33,294 nt of DNA, taken from Cyclobacteriaceae bacterium (GTDB taxonomy: Bacteria; Bacteroidota; Bacteroidia; Cytophagales; Cyclobacteriaceae). The stretch is from positions 1 to 33,294 of the forward strand of contig CATQIH010000038.1 of NCBI GenBank assembly GCA_958296015.1, written 5' to 3'. Positions 16,660 to 23,833 of this stretch are shown here, in pieces. The translations under genes and the position numbers were made by a program. The notes below the pieces were generated by a model, which saw only the letters and a program-made list of their open reading frames with translations, made no database searches and was not told the origin of the DNA. Positions within the stretch are counted from its first letter, which is position 1, and each line of letters starts with the position of its first letter.

Positions 16660-16676
16660 CTCAAAATGAAAGATTA

Positions 16677-17045
16677 ATGAAGAACGAGGATCAAATTTTA
16701 GTATTATTTTCCGAAACCCTCAAGAAGCAGGATCGGATGATTGAAGAGCTGGCCAATGTAAATATTGGACTAAAACATGTCAATACTGAACTGGAACATG
16801 TCGGTACCAGATTGGAACATGTCAATACCAGATTGGAACATGTCAATACCAGATTAGAACATGTCAATACCAGATTGGATGGGCACGGCGATATTTTAAC
16901 TGAAATGGTAGGCATTCATAGAAAGACACAAAGTACGCTCATCAGGATTGAGCAAAGATTGGACAAGGCTTTGGACTTGGAGCAAAGAATGAAAGATTTT
17001 GAGGATAGGGTGGAAATACGACTTTCCAATCTTGAGCGTAGATAA
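16677..17045 (+). CDS. Short coiled-coil protein with tandem heptad repeats
   Basis: 122 residues, no membrane segment or signal peptide, no named family recognised. Residues ~32-66 are five nearly identical seven-residue units of the form LEHVNTR, with Leu and Val at the a/d positions of a coiled coil. Each unit is encoded by an exact 21-base repeat. The flanking parts (IEELANVNIGL before; IRIEQRLDKALDLEQRMKDF after) are also helical and continue the heptad pattern. It is likely a cytoplasmic oligomerising rod. The ends resemble short DUF-type coiled-coil proteins often found beside toxins or mobile genes, but no partner is seen here. The gene appears real because the repeats keep frame and the non-repeat ends are also open and helical. 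Confidence 0.65.
   Translation: MKNEDQILVLFSETLKKQDRMIEELANVNIGLKHVNTELEHVGTRLEHVNTRLEHVNTRLEHVNTRLDGHGDILTEMVGIHRKTQSTLIRIEQRLDKALDLEQRMKDFEDRVEIRLSNLERR
16770..16874 (+). repeat. 21-bp in-frame tandem repeat, five copies
   Basis: Units start at 16770, 16791, 16812, 16833 and 16854. Copies 3 and 4 are identical and copy 5 differs at one base (TTAGAA for TTGGAA). Each encodes one coiled-coil heptad, so changes in copy number would lengthen or shorten the rod without breaking the frame. Confidence 0.85.
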
Positions 17046-17121
17046 GTTGTTTGTTACCAGCAGGCATATTGCTGTATTTTTGCCTCTACTCCGTACGTTC
17101 AAACCCATACAAAGCCCTGCA

Positions 17122-17820
17122 TTATCTGAACCTACCTTTCAGAAATGCATAAAACTCTTTTCGCGCCTCTTTTGAGGTGATCACGGACCCAATAATGCCC
17201 AGGTAACTCTTTGCGCGATGGTTTTGATATTTATCGTCTTTGGGAGCAGCCTGTTTCCTTTCACCGGACGATCTATCATCCGCCGAATACCTGCTTTGCG
17301 CAGCATCGTATCCCACCAGTTGATCAGCCTGTGCGAAACTGTCTTTAGACTGGCTGAGATAACCGAGCTTTTCTTCTATCATCCCTTTGTTGTTACAAGA
17401 AATAGCATCTTTGGGATCAAGCTCGATGGCTTTTTCATAGTCGGCAATGGCTCCCTGGAGATCGCCGGTAGCGTCTTTTACATACGCCCGGCTTGCATAG
17501 CGGTAGCCATTGGCAGGCTCCAGCAACACTGCTTTATCAAAATCCTCTAACGCCTGTGCCTGTTGCCCGTCCATATACAGGGCAATGCCGCGTTCACTCA
17601 GATAGCTGGCATTGCCGAGATGCTGGCTGATGAGCTGATCAAAATCACCGATCGCTTCTCCAAACTGCTGCATCTTATAGTAAGAACCCGCCCGGGCATA
17701 CAAGCTTTCGGTATGAGTCGGCTGGAGGCTAAGTACCTTATCAAAACACTTGATAGCAGCCTCGTAAGCCTCCGCCCTAAAATTGACCATTCCCTCAAGA
17801 TATAAGCTTTCTGCTGACAT
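17122..17820 (-). CDS. TPR-repeat protein
   Basis: 232 residues from ATG 17820 (MSAESLYLEG); an in-frame ATG at 17844 would add eight residues. Four tetratricopeptide repeats follow one another: AYEAAIKCFDKVLSLQP, FGEAIGDFDQLISQH, QAQALEDFDKAVLLEPANG and LQGAIADYEKAIELDPKDA, then a degenerate fifth with a CNNKG turn. The tail after ~190 is polar (Ser, Lys, Asp) and ends in a short helical segment. It has no signal peptide, so it is a cytoplasmic scaffold for protein-protein contacts; partners unknown. It is divergent from the CvfB gene across ~50 bases. Confidence 0.88.
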   Translation of the reverse strand: MSAESLYLEGMVNFRAEAYEAAIKCFDKVLSLQPTHTESLYARAGSYYKMQQFGEAIGDFDQLISQHLGNASYLSERGIALYMDGQQAQALEDFDKAVLLEPANGYRYASRAYVKDATGDLQGAIADYEKAIELDPKDAISCNNKGMIEEKLGYLSQSKDSFAQADQLVGYDAAQSRYSADDRSSGERKQAAPKDDKYQNHRAKSYLGIIGSVITSKEARKEFYAFLKGRFR

Positions 17821-17830
17821 ATTGCTGTTT

Positions 17831-17862
17831 TTTGTTAAACTCAATTCGCTTCAATAAGTTTG
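17831..17862 (+). promoter_or_regulatory. Strong Bacteroidota-type promoter for cvfB
   Basis: TTTG (17831-17834), 20-base spacer, TAAGTTTG (17855-17862): an exact match to TTTG-N20-TAnnTTTG. The predicted transcript start falls within a few bases of the ATG at 17870, so the mRNA may have almost no leader. Confidence 0.6.
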
Positions 17863-17869
17863 TATAGTT

Positions 17870-18706
17870 ATGAATCTAAAAATCGGAAATACCAATACGC
17901 TAGAAATTGTGAAGGAAACGCCCCAGGGTCTTTATCTGGCTTCTTCTGAAGGCGAGATATTGCTTCCCAACAAATTCATCCCTCAAAACTATAAGCTTCA
18001 CGAAGACCTGGAAGTATTCATCTATACCGATTCGGAAGACAGGCTGATTGCTACCACCCAGCAACCCAAGGCAGAGGTAGGACAATTCGCTGCGCTACCG
18101 GTAAAAGAAGTAACGCGCTTTGGGGCTTTCCTGGACTGGGGCCTCGACAAAGACCTGCTGCTGCCCTACAAAGAGCAGGCATTTCCTGTCAGTTCTGGCG
18201 ACCAAGCAGTGGTGAGGGTATGCCTGGACTTTAAAACCAGAAGAGTGATCGCAGTGGCTAAGATTGAAGGTTTTCTGCTCAAAGAAGCAACCGGCTTAGC
18301 CAGAAACACAGCGGTAGCCCTGATGGTGTACGACCGCTCCCCGCTGGGTTTTAAAGTAGTGGTAGACCAGATTTATATAGGTGTAGTCTATGAGAATGAG
18401 GTATTCCAGCCGCTCAGAATTGGCGACCAGCTCCAAGGCTACATCAAGACAGTGCGGGAAGATGGCAAACTGGATATTGCGTTGCAGCCACAGGGCGTGA
18501 GTGCCATAGACCATGCCAAACAGGAGGTGATGGATCAACTGCAAACGCACGACGGAACCCTGCCCTTTCATGATAACAGCCAGCCTGAGGAGATCAGGGC
18601 GGTATTTCATATGAGCAAGAAGAACTTCAAAAAAGCCATTGGAGGACTGTATAGAGAAGGAAAAATTGAGATGCTTCCAGACCGTATCGTATTGAAAAAT
18701 CAATAG
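17870..18706 (+). CDS. cvfB: CvfB/YitL-like S1 RNA-binding protein
   Basis: 278 residues, the usual CvfB length. It holds consecutive S1-like OB folds. The first carries EGEILLPNKFIP, the second VKEVTRFGAFLDWGLDKDLLLPYKEQ (cited as VTRFGAFLDWGLDKDLLLP), and the third IGVVYENEVFQPLRIGDQL followed by VREDGKLDIALQP. The C-terminal ~60 residues form a winged-helix-like region: FHMSKKNFKKAIGGLYREG, then IEMLPDRIVL. CvfB binds RNA and affects virulence gene expression in Staphylococcus; in Bacteroidota its role is not defined. Acts in the cytoplasm. Confidence 0.92.
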   Translation: MNLKIGNTNTLEIVKETPQGLYLASSEGEILLPNKFIPQNYKLHEDLEVFIYTDSEDRLIATTQQPKAEVGQFAALPVKEVTRFGAFLDWGLDKDLLLPYKEQAFPVSSGDQAVVRVCLDFKTRRVIAVAKIEGFLLKEATGLARNTAVALMVYDRSPLGFKVVVDQIYIGVVYENEVFQPLRIGDQLQGYIKTVREDGKLDIALQPQGVSAIDHAKQEVMDQLQTHDGTLPFHDNSQPEEIRAVFHMSKKNFKKAIGGLYREGKIEMLPDRIVLKNQ

Positions 18707-18710
18707 TGGC

Positions 18711-18734
18711 TGCCTGTTTTAAGACTTACAGGCA
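18711..18734. other. Hairpin between cvfB and the histidine kinase
   Basis: TGCCTGT (18711-18717) and ACAGGCA (18728-18734) form a perfect 7-bp stem with a 10-base loop, five bases after the cvfB stop. No T run follows, so it is at best a weak terminator or an RNA-stabilising 3' end. Confidence 0.4.
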
Positions 18735-18794
18735 ATACAGACCGGGATTGTAAAAGTATGCACCTGGTATTTTTTTAATTTTACATAGCTTTTG

Positions 18795-21236
18795 ATGATG
18801 GAACTTGATCAGATATTCAGAGCGAGTGAGGCAAGACGCAAGAAACCGCTCAAAGATGCTTTTTTTAAAATAGACCAGCATAGCTGTTTTGAATACATCA
18901 GCCAAAGCTTGCTGAAACTTGTGCAGACTGATGACAGCCATCAGCTTATTGGAAAAAATATCTGGGAAGAATTCCCAGCCCTTGTGCAGACTGATTTTTA
19001 TAAGAATATCGCTACTGTTGTTGACAAAAAAAGAACCATCTGCTTTGAGTATCACGTCAAATCGTTGCTGGTTTGGTACCGGGTGCAGATTGAGCCTACA
19101 GGCAAAGGGGTTGAGGTATTCTTTAACGATATCACGTCGCTGAAAGAAACACAGCAGCACGAGGGTTTTCTAAATAAGGCCAACACTATCCTGGCTTCTT
19201 CACTGGAATACGACCGTATCCTGACCGATTTTGCGCGTTTGTGTACGGATTATCTCTCTGATTGGTGCATTGTAGACCTGTTGGACGACGATGCTAAAGT
19301 AAAGCGCATGGCTGTAAGCTGCTACGATAGCAGTCAAGACCCTTTGGCTGTTCAACTACGTCAGATTACGCCTGCTACCAGCAAGCTGAAGTATCCCATT
19401 GCCCAGGCACTATACCAGGGAAAGCCGGTGATGGTCAGGCTTATTGATGAAAAGACGCTGGAAAAACTAAGCTATAGCAAAGAACACGCAGCACTACTTC
19501 AGCGTATAGGCCCCAAGTCGGCCATCTCTGTCCCGCTCATGGCGCGCAACCGTATTATCGGCGCACTCACCCTGCTGAATTGCCAGCCGCACCGGTGTTT
19601 TAATCAACGCGACCTGCAGTTTGCCCAGGAAGTAGCCAGCAAAGTGGCACTGCATGTTGACAATGCTCAGCTCTACTATCAGGTTAAAAATACCAACCTA
19701 CAACTGGAGGAAAGCAGACGGCGGCTGTACAACCTGATCATGGAAACACCTGCTGCCATCTGCCTGCTTACCGGTCCCGATCATGTGTTCGAACTGGTCA
19801 ACTCTTCTCACGAACGCCTGTTTCCAAAGGCAAACTACAAGGGTAAGGCACTACGTTCGCTTCCGCTGAACCCGGCATTTGCCAGTTTCCTTGCACTGTT
19901 AGATGATGTCTATGAGAACGACCGGAAGTTTATAGGCAAAAATTATCCGATGATATTGCCATTGGGTATCGATGGAAGCCCAACAGAGGCTTACTTCAAC
20001 TTCACCTACCAGCCTACCCATGATGATGCCGGGAAGGTAAATGGCGTGCTTGTGTTTGGCATTGATGTCACCGATCAGGTGAAAGCGCGGCAAATACTGG
20101 AGCGCGGCAAAGACCGGGTGCAAACCATTTTAAGTGCGCTTCCACAAACTACCTGGACGGTGCTGCCCGATGGTCATATAGAATACTATAAACAGCCGGT
20201 AGGCGAGGCCAATCCGGCAGACTCACAGACGCTACAGCATCTTTGGCGCACGATTGTGCATCCGAAGGATCTGCAAAGATCGCTGGCACACTGGCAACAG
20301 GCTCTGTTGCTGGAGCAGGATCTGGAAATTGAACACCGCATCAGACAAACTCCGCGACACGCCTACCGGTGGCATCTTACGCGAGCCACTCCCGTTAGAG
20401 ACGTTGATGGACAACTGACGCTGTGGGTAGGCTCCGGCACAGACATCGATGATCAGAAGACGGCATACGACCACCTGGTAGCCACCCGAAAAGAGCTTAA
20501 TAACTCCAATGCTTTGCTCATAGAAAAGAACAAAGACCTTGAGCGCATCAACAGCGATCTGGATAGCTTTGTGTATGCAGCGTCTCATGACCTTAAAGCA
20601 CCGGTGTCTAACATAGAAGGGCTAACCAACATGCTTATCAAGGGCCTGGAGGCTGAGCAGATCAAAGACAGCAAGATCTATACAGCGTTGGGAATGATAG
20701 ATTTCTCTATTAAAAAGTTTAAAACTACCCTGCAAGACCTGACGGATATTACCAAGCTCAACAAAGATGTATATGATGATGTGGCACTCGTAGACCTCAA
20801 TGAGATAGTTGAAGAAGTGATCATGATGATTGCTGATATGATACGGGAAGCAAATGCCAAGATCAATATCAATGTTTACCCGCATCACATGGTTCGGTTC
20901 TCTTATGCCAACCTAAAGAGCCTGATGTACAACCTGATCAGCAATGCAGTAAAATACAGGCATCCGGATCGGCAGCCTGTCATTGATATCCGCACCTCGG
21001 CAGAAAGCGGGCAATGGATACTGACTGTTTCAGATAATGGCCTAGGAATTGCTTCTAAATACAAAAATAAAGTTTTCAACATGTTCAAGCGTTTGCATAC
21101 GGATATTGAAGGCACCGGAATGGGCTTGTTCCTTGTCAAACGAATTGTAGATAAAGCAGGAGGCGATGTCAGGCTTGATAGTGAGTTGGATAAGGGCTCT
21201 TCCTTTAGCATAATTTTGAATCAATCAGTCAAGTAA
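18795..21236 (+). CDS. Soluble PAS/GAF hybrid-sensor histidine kinase
   Basis: 813 residues from ATG 18795 (the second ATG at 18798 is equally possible). There is no membrane segment, so it is cytoplasmic. Order: PAS (~10-115), GAF (~120-290, with AISVPLMARNRIIGALTLLN), PAS (~310-430), PAS with PAC (~440-565, ending VGSGTDIDDQK), a short coiled coil, HisKA (~585-660) with the phosphorylated His598 in AASHDLKAPVSN, and HATPase_c (~700-813) with the N-box LMYNLISNAVKYR, G1 DNGLGI and G2 GTGMGLFLVKRIV. It should autophosphorylate and pass phosphate to the CheY-like receiver encoded 33 bases downstream. The signal is unknown; PAS and GAF often bind haem, flavin or cyclic nucleotides, but no ligand residue can be assigned. 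Confidence 0.95.
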   Translation: MMELDQIFRASEARRKKPLKDAFFKIDQHSCFEYISQSLLKLVQTDDSHQLIGKNIWEEFPALVQTDFYKNIATVVDKKRTICFEYHVKSLLVWYRVQIEPTGKGVEVFFNDITSLKETQQHEGFLNKANTILASSLEYDRILTDFARLCTDYLSDWCIVDLLDDDAKVKRMAVSCYDSSQDPLAVQLRQITPATSKLKYPIAQALYQGKPVMVRLIDEKTLEKLSYSKEHAALLQRIGPKSAISVPLMARNRIIGALTLLNCQPHRCFNQRDLQFAQEVASKVALHVDNAQLYYQVKNTNLQLEESRRRLYNLIMETPAAICLLTGPDHVFELVNSSHERLFPKANYKGKALRSLPLNPAFASFLALLDDVYENDRKFIGKNYPMILPLGIDGSPTEAYFNFTYQPTHDDAGKVNGVLVFGIDVTDQVKARQILERGKDRVQTILSALPQTTWTVLPDGHIEYYKQPVGEANPADSQTLQHLWRTIVHPKDLQRSLAHWQQALLLEQDLEIEHRIRQTPRHAYRWHLTRATPVRDVDGQLTLWVGSGTDIDDQKTAYDHLVATRKELNNSNALLIEKNKDLERINSDLDSFVYAASHDLKAPVSNIEGLTNMLIKGLEAEQIKDSKIYTALGMIDFSIKKFKTTLQDLTDITKLNKDVYDDVALVDLNEIVEEVIMMIADMIREANAKININVYPHHMVRFSYANLKSLMYNLISNAVKYRHPDRQPVIDIRTSAESGQWILTVSDNGLGIASKYKNKVFNMFKRLHTDIEGTGMGLFLVKRIVDKAGGDVRLDSELDKGSSFSIILNQSVK

Positions 21237-21269
21237 AACCACAGCATAAATAATACTGTCATACAAATA

Positions 21270-21644
21270 ATGAGTAGATTTAATTGTGTATTGTTGGTCG
21301 ACGATGATGAGATCACCAACTTCATCAACGTCAACCTACTGGAAGCTATGGGCATCACGCACAAGATAGAGATTGCCACCAATGGCCAGGAAGCCCTGGA
21401 CTATCTGAAAGGCTGCCTGCAATGTCCTGATCTTATCTTACTGGATATCAACATGCCGCTACTGGATGGCTTTGAGTTTCTGGAATTCTTCAAGTCGCTC
21501 GAGCTAAAGGAAAAAGATAACACCAAAGTGATTGCGCTGACCACTTCCAACAACCCCAAAGATGTTCAAAGATTACAAGACTATGGTGTTAATAATCTGA
21601 TCAATAAGCCATTGACGAAGGAAAACCTAAACACGCTGATATAA
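21270..21644 (+). CDS. Stand-alone CheY-like response regulator
   Basis: 124 residues, a single receiver domain with no output domain. The acidic pocket is Asp11-Asp12-Asp13 in LLVDDDEITNF, the phosphorylated residue is Asp59 in LILLDINMP, and the switch residues are Thr91 in IALTTS and Lys113 in NKPL. It belongs to the receiver group found beside multi-PAS kinases in Bacteroidota and cyanobacteria (Rcp1-like). It is 33 bases after the kinase gene, so one transcript and one phosphorelay are expected. With no DNA-binding domain, it must act by protein contact or as a phosphate relay. Confidence 0.95.
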   Translation: MSRFNCVLLVDDDEITNFINVNLLEAMGITHKIEIATNGQEALDYLKGCLQCPDLILLDINMPLLDGFEFLEFFKSLELKEKDNTKVIALTTSNNPKDVQRLQDYGVNNLINKPLTKENLNTLI

Positions 21645-21732
21645 GCATTCCAGTTTGGCATCTCAATAGCGTTAGCAATGTGCATAATGGCAAATATTGG
21701 CGTTGATCGTGATGCGGCTCAGTAATTCCTCT

Positions 21733-21834
21733 GCTAAAAAGCAGGTTTGCAAGGTGATTGCTTCAAGGCGGAGAACTGCATAGTGGGAAATATCCCCAAT
21801 CGTCGGCCGCTACCGGGATGACTTGGGGGGACGG
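21733..21834 (+). repeat. Dispersed repeat element, copy 2
   Basis: Counterpart of 6627-6703 in the same orientation, with an extra segment CAATCGTCGGCCGC near its 3' end before the shared CGGGATGACTT. As at copy 1, a 42-bp array follows downstream, after 155 bases here and 131 there. Confidence 0.6.
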
Positions 21835-21879
21835 TTATAATACTTATTGCCTAACAGACAATAACACAAAAGACTTTAT

Positions 21880-21950
21880 CAGCCCAGGGCTTTAATCGCA
21901 ACGGCGTGGCGGGGCCACCCTGGCCGACCAGGCGAACCGTCCCTGGGCTG
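21880..21950. repeat. GC-rich inverted repeat
   Basis: CAGCCCAGGG (21880-21889) and CCCTGGGCTG (21941-21950) are exact reverse complements around a GC-rich 51-base core with further dyads, such as TGGCGGGGCCA and CCTGGCCGACCAGG. It sits between the dispersed element and the 42-bp array. It may be a REP-like insertion or a folded RNA; no coding potential is seen. Confidence 0.55.
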
Positions 21951-21988
21951 GTAAAACAACGTCCGAAGTAACATCTGCCATCTACATA

Positions 21989-22306
21989 TTTTGTAAAGCA
22001 CTTCCAACACTTAGAATTACGGCAATATCTTTCTTGAAGTACCTGATAAGCTTTGAAAGGGGTTTACAAGAGCGCGTAAAGTACTACAAAAGCTTTAGTG
22101 ATGCCTTACCAGGTTTTGTAAACCATAAAAAAGTAAAATAGCATGGTCTGCCACTTTTGTAAAGTGCTTCATAAGCTTTCTTGAGGGTCTACCTGGTTTT
22201 GTAAAGCCCTGAACAAGCTTTAAAAGTAGTTTGCAAAACTGTGTAAGGTACTTTTAAAGCTTTTTATATGCCGCAAGAAAGTTATTGGAGTGGTTTTCTA
22301 GCTAAA
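21989..22306. repeat. Phased 42-bp degenerate repeat array, copy 2
   Basis: Eight units; AAGCTT-like dyads start at 22007, 22048, 22090, (22132, degenerate), 22173, 22215, 22257 and 22299. The steps (41, 42, 83 over the degenerate unit, 42, 42, 42) almost match those of copy 1. Dyad centres within units are again 10 bases apart (for example GAAGTACCTGATAAGCTTTG). Both copies end with the shared block CAAGAAAGTTATTGGA. Confidence 0.8.
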
Positions 22307-22384
22307 CTACGGGCACAAGACAGACCGTAAGGGTCTTTTATAGTGTGTCTCCAAAGGTCGTTACCCGCAGGTTAGGGCAATAGC

Positions 22385-22415
22385 ATTGTTCTCATCAGTT
22401 TTTGCTTTAGATTTG
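22385..22415 (+). promoter_or_regulatory. Bacteroidota-type promoter for pdeM
   Basis: ATTG (22385-22388), 19-base spacer, TAGATTTG (22408-22415), the latter an exact TAnnTTTG. The predicted start near 22421 excludes the upstream TTG at 22418 as a translation start and allows ATG 22436 or 22463. Confidence 0.5.
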
Positions 22416-22462
22416 CCTTGTTCATACGTGAGGTAATGTTTTTTGATGCTAGCCATGACAAA

Positions 22463-23188
22463 ATGATAGACGCAACTGAAATAGAAGGGAGTCTGAGATA
22501 CAAACTAAGAGCGCAACATCTACTCCTACTTCCTCAACGGGCTGTTTACTGGCAGGAGCAGCAACTCCTTATGCTGGCTGACCTACACCTGGGAAAAGCC
22601 GGACATTTCCGCAAGGCGGGCATTCCTATACCCTCACAGGTACACCACCACGACCTGCTGCAATTGCAGGAACTTATCCGGCAGCTGGCACCCACGCAGG
22701 TAATCATCCTGGGCGACTTGTTTCATAGTGCCTACAATACAGAGTGGGCAGACTTTATGCAGCTTCTTGAAAACAATGATTCGCTGCCCTTTACACTGGT
22801 CAAAGGCAACCACGATATATTACCACAGGCGGCCTACGGGGCCAAAAACCTGGCGATTGCTGAAGATACACTCTACATGCCTCCGTTTTGTTTTTCGCAC
22901 AAACCCTGCTTTGATATACCGGACGTGCAAAACAAAAATGCTTTTCTGGATGTCAGGCCACTGCCAGGCTACAACCTTGCCGGACACCTTCATCCCGGTG
23001 CCAGCCTTCGGGATAAGATCGGACATGTACATAAAGTTCCGGGATTCTATTTTTGTGCAGCCGGTGGCGTTTTACCGGCTTTTGGGGCGTTTACAGGATA
23101 CAAATCCTTGAAAAAAACCAGCAAGAACCATGTCTTTGGTATTTTTCCTACCTCACAGTCTCAACACAAAGTATTGCCTGTTTCATAA
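22463..23188 (+). CDS. pdeM: PdeM-like metallophosphoesterase (ligase-associated DNA repair)
   Basis: 241 residues from ATG 22463, chosen because homologues begin only some 15 residues before the LLLLPQRAVYW strand; ATG 22436 is an alternative. Calcineurin-type metal motifs are all present: ADLHLGK (DxH), ILGDLFHS (GD), KGNHD (GNHD), FSHKP and AGHLHPG (GHxH). The segment DLHLGKAGHFRKAGIPIP is diagnostic of the PdeM subgroup, which is usually encoded beside an Lhr-type helicase, an ATP-dependent DNA ligase and a nuclease. None of those partners is in this window. A cytoplasmic phosphodiesterase acting on DNA or a nucleotide is expected. Confidence 0.9.
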   Translation: MIDATEIEGSLRYKLRAQHLLLLPQRAVYWQEQQLLMLADLHLGKAGHFRKAGIPIPSQVHHHDLLQLQELIRQLAPTQVIILGDLFHSAYNTEWADFMQLLENNDSLPFTLVKGNHDILPQAAYGAKNLAIAEDTLYMPPFCFSHKPCFDIPDVQNKNAFLDVRPLPGYNLAGHLHPGASLRDKIGHVHKVPGFYFCAAGGVLPAFGAFTGYKSLKKTSKNHVFGIFPTSQSQHKVLPVS

Positions 23189-23413
23189 CTCAAAGTGTAT
23201 GCACAAACACGCCTGCCTCTGCGGGTCTTGCGTACCGCAGATAAGTTGGGAAGTAACTTCTGCATTATTAAAGTTTGTGGCGGGTCACAAGACTCCACCA
23301 CGGCAATCACGATATAGGGTAGTACATATGTTGTCTTTACCTAATCTGCTTAATCCGACGGCTATGCCGTAGCACAGGATATGGTTTTTGCATATATAAA
23401 AGGTGTGTATACA
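23189..23413. other. Convergent intergenic region with short hairpins
   Basis: Small imperfect inverted repeats: CTGCGGGT with ACCGCAG (~23218-23240), GTGGCGGGTC with GACTCCACCAC (~23277-23300), and ACGGC-TAT-GCCGT (~23355-23368). They lie between genes read toward each other and could end transcripts, but none has a clear T run. Confidence 0.3.
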
Positions 23414-23833
23414 TTATTTTAGCTCAATAGCAGTAACGTTCTCACCATCAGACACTTGTATTTTAGTAGCATCAAAGCTGGGAGGAGCAAGTTTTGCTCT
23501 TACTCCATTTGAAAACCCATAGGGTTCTTTTGGAATACCTACTATGTTTTTATTCAGTTTCTGGTTGTTGTTTTCATCCAGATAGACAGCAATGCCATAA
23601 CCGCCCGGCTCCAGTTCGTTAATTACCAACTCTATAGAGCCAGCCGAGGCTTTTTGGCGCATCATTCTGACAGGCTTTTCCAAAAAGCTGTCTTTAGTGT
23701 TATACAACGCTAGCATTACTTCCCCCTGCCTACCTTCATACCCCGAAACGGTGACTTTGAGCGTAGCACTTCCCGGTTGTGCAAAAGCACCTGAAGCTCT
23801 GGCCAGGATGATCAACAGGCACACAAATTTCAT
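23414..23833 (-). CDS. DUF2141 domain secreted protein
   Basis: 139 residues with a signal peptide (~1-18, ending GAFA). The body is a small beta-sandwich of the DUF2141 family: LKVTVSGYEGRQGEVMLALYN (cited as GRQGEVMLALYN), ELEPGGYGIAVYLDENNNQKLNKN (cited as GGYGIAVYLDENNNQKLN) and GIPKEPYGFSNG. The family is widespread in Bacteroidota with no defined role; it is predicted to be periplasmic. Its ATG overlaps the stop of the upstream oxidoreductase (ATGA, 23830-23833), so translation is coupled. Confidence 0.9.
   Translation of the reverse strand: MKFVCLLIILARASGAFAQPGSATLKVTVSGYEGRQGEVMLALYNTKDSFLEKPVRMMRQKASAGSIELVINELEPGGYGIAVYLDENNNQKLNKNIVGIPKEPYGFSNGVRAKLAPPSFDATKIQVSDGENVTAIELK

Larger units (their letters stand above)
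21645..22462. other. Long intergenic region holding repeats
   Basis: About 800 bases, without a credible gene. In order it holds dispersed element copy 2, a GC-rich hairpin, the second 42-bp array and the promoter of pdeM. Confidence 0.5.

Noticed and set aside
17056-17080. Terminator between the heptad-repeat and TPR genes
   Set aside because: CAGCA...TGCTG followed by TATTTTT is only a 5-bp stem, too weak to call.
20232-20888. Minus-strand ORFs inside the histidine kinase gene
   Set aside because: Shadows of a protein with complete PAS, HisKA and HATPase motifs.
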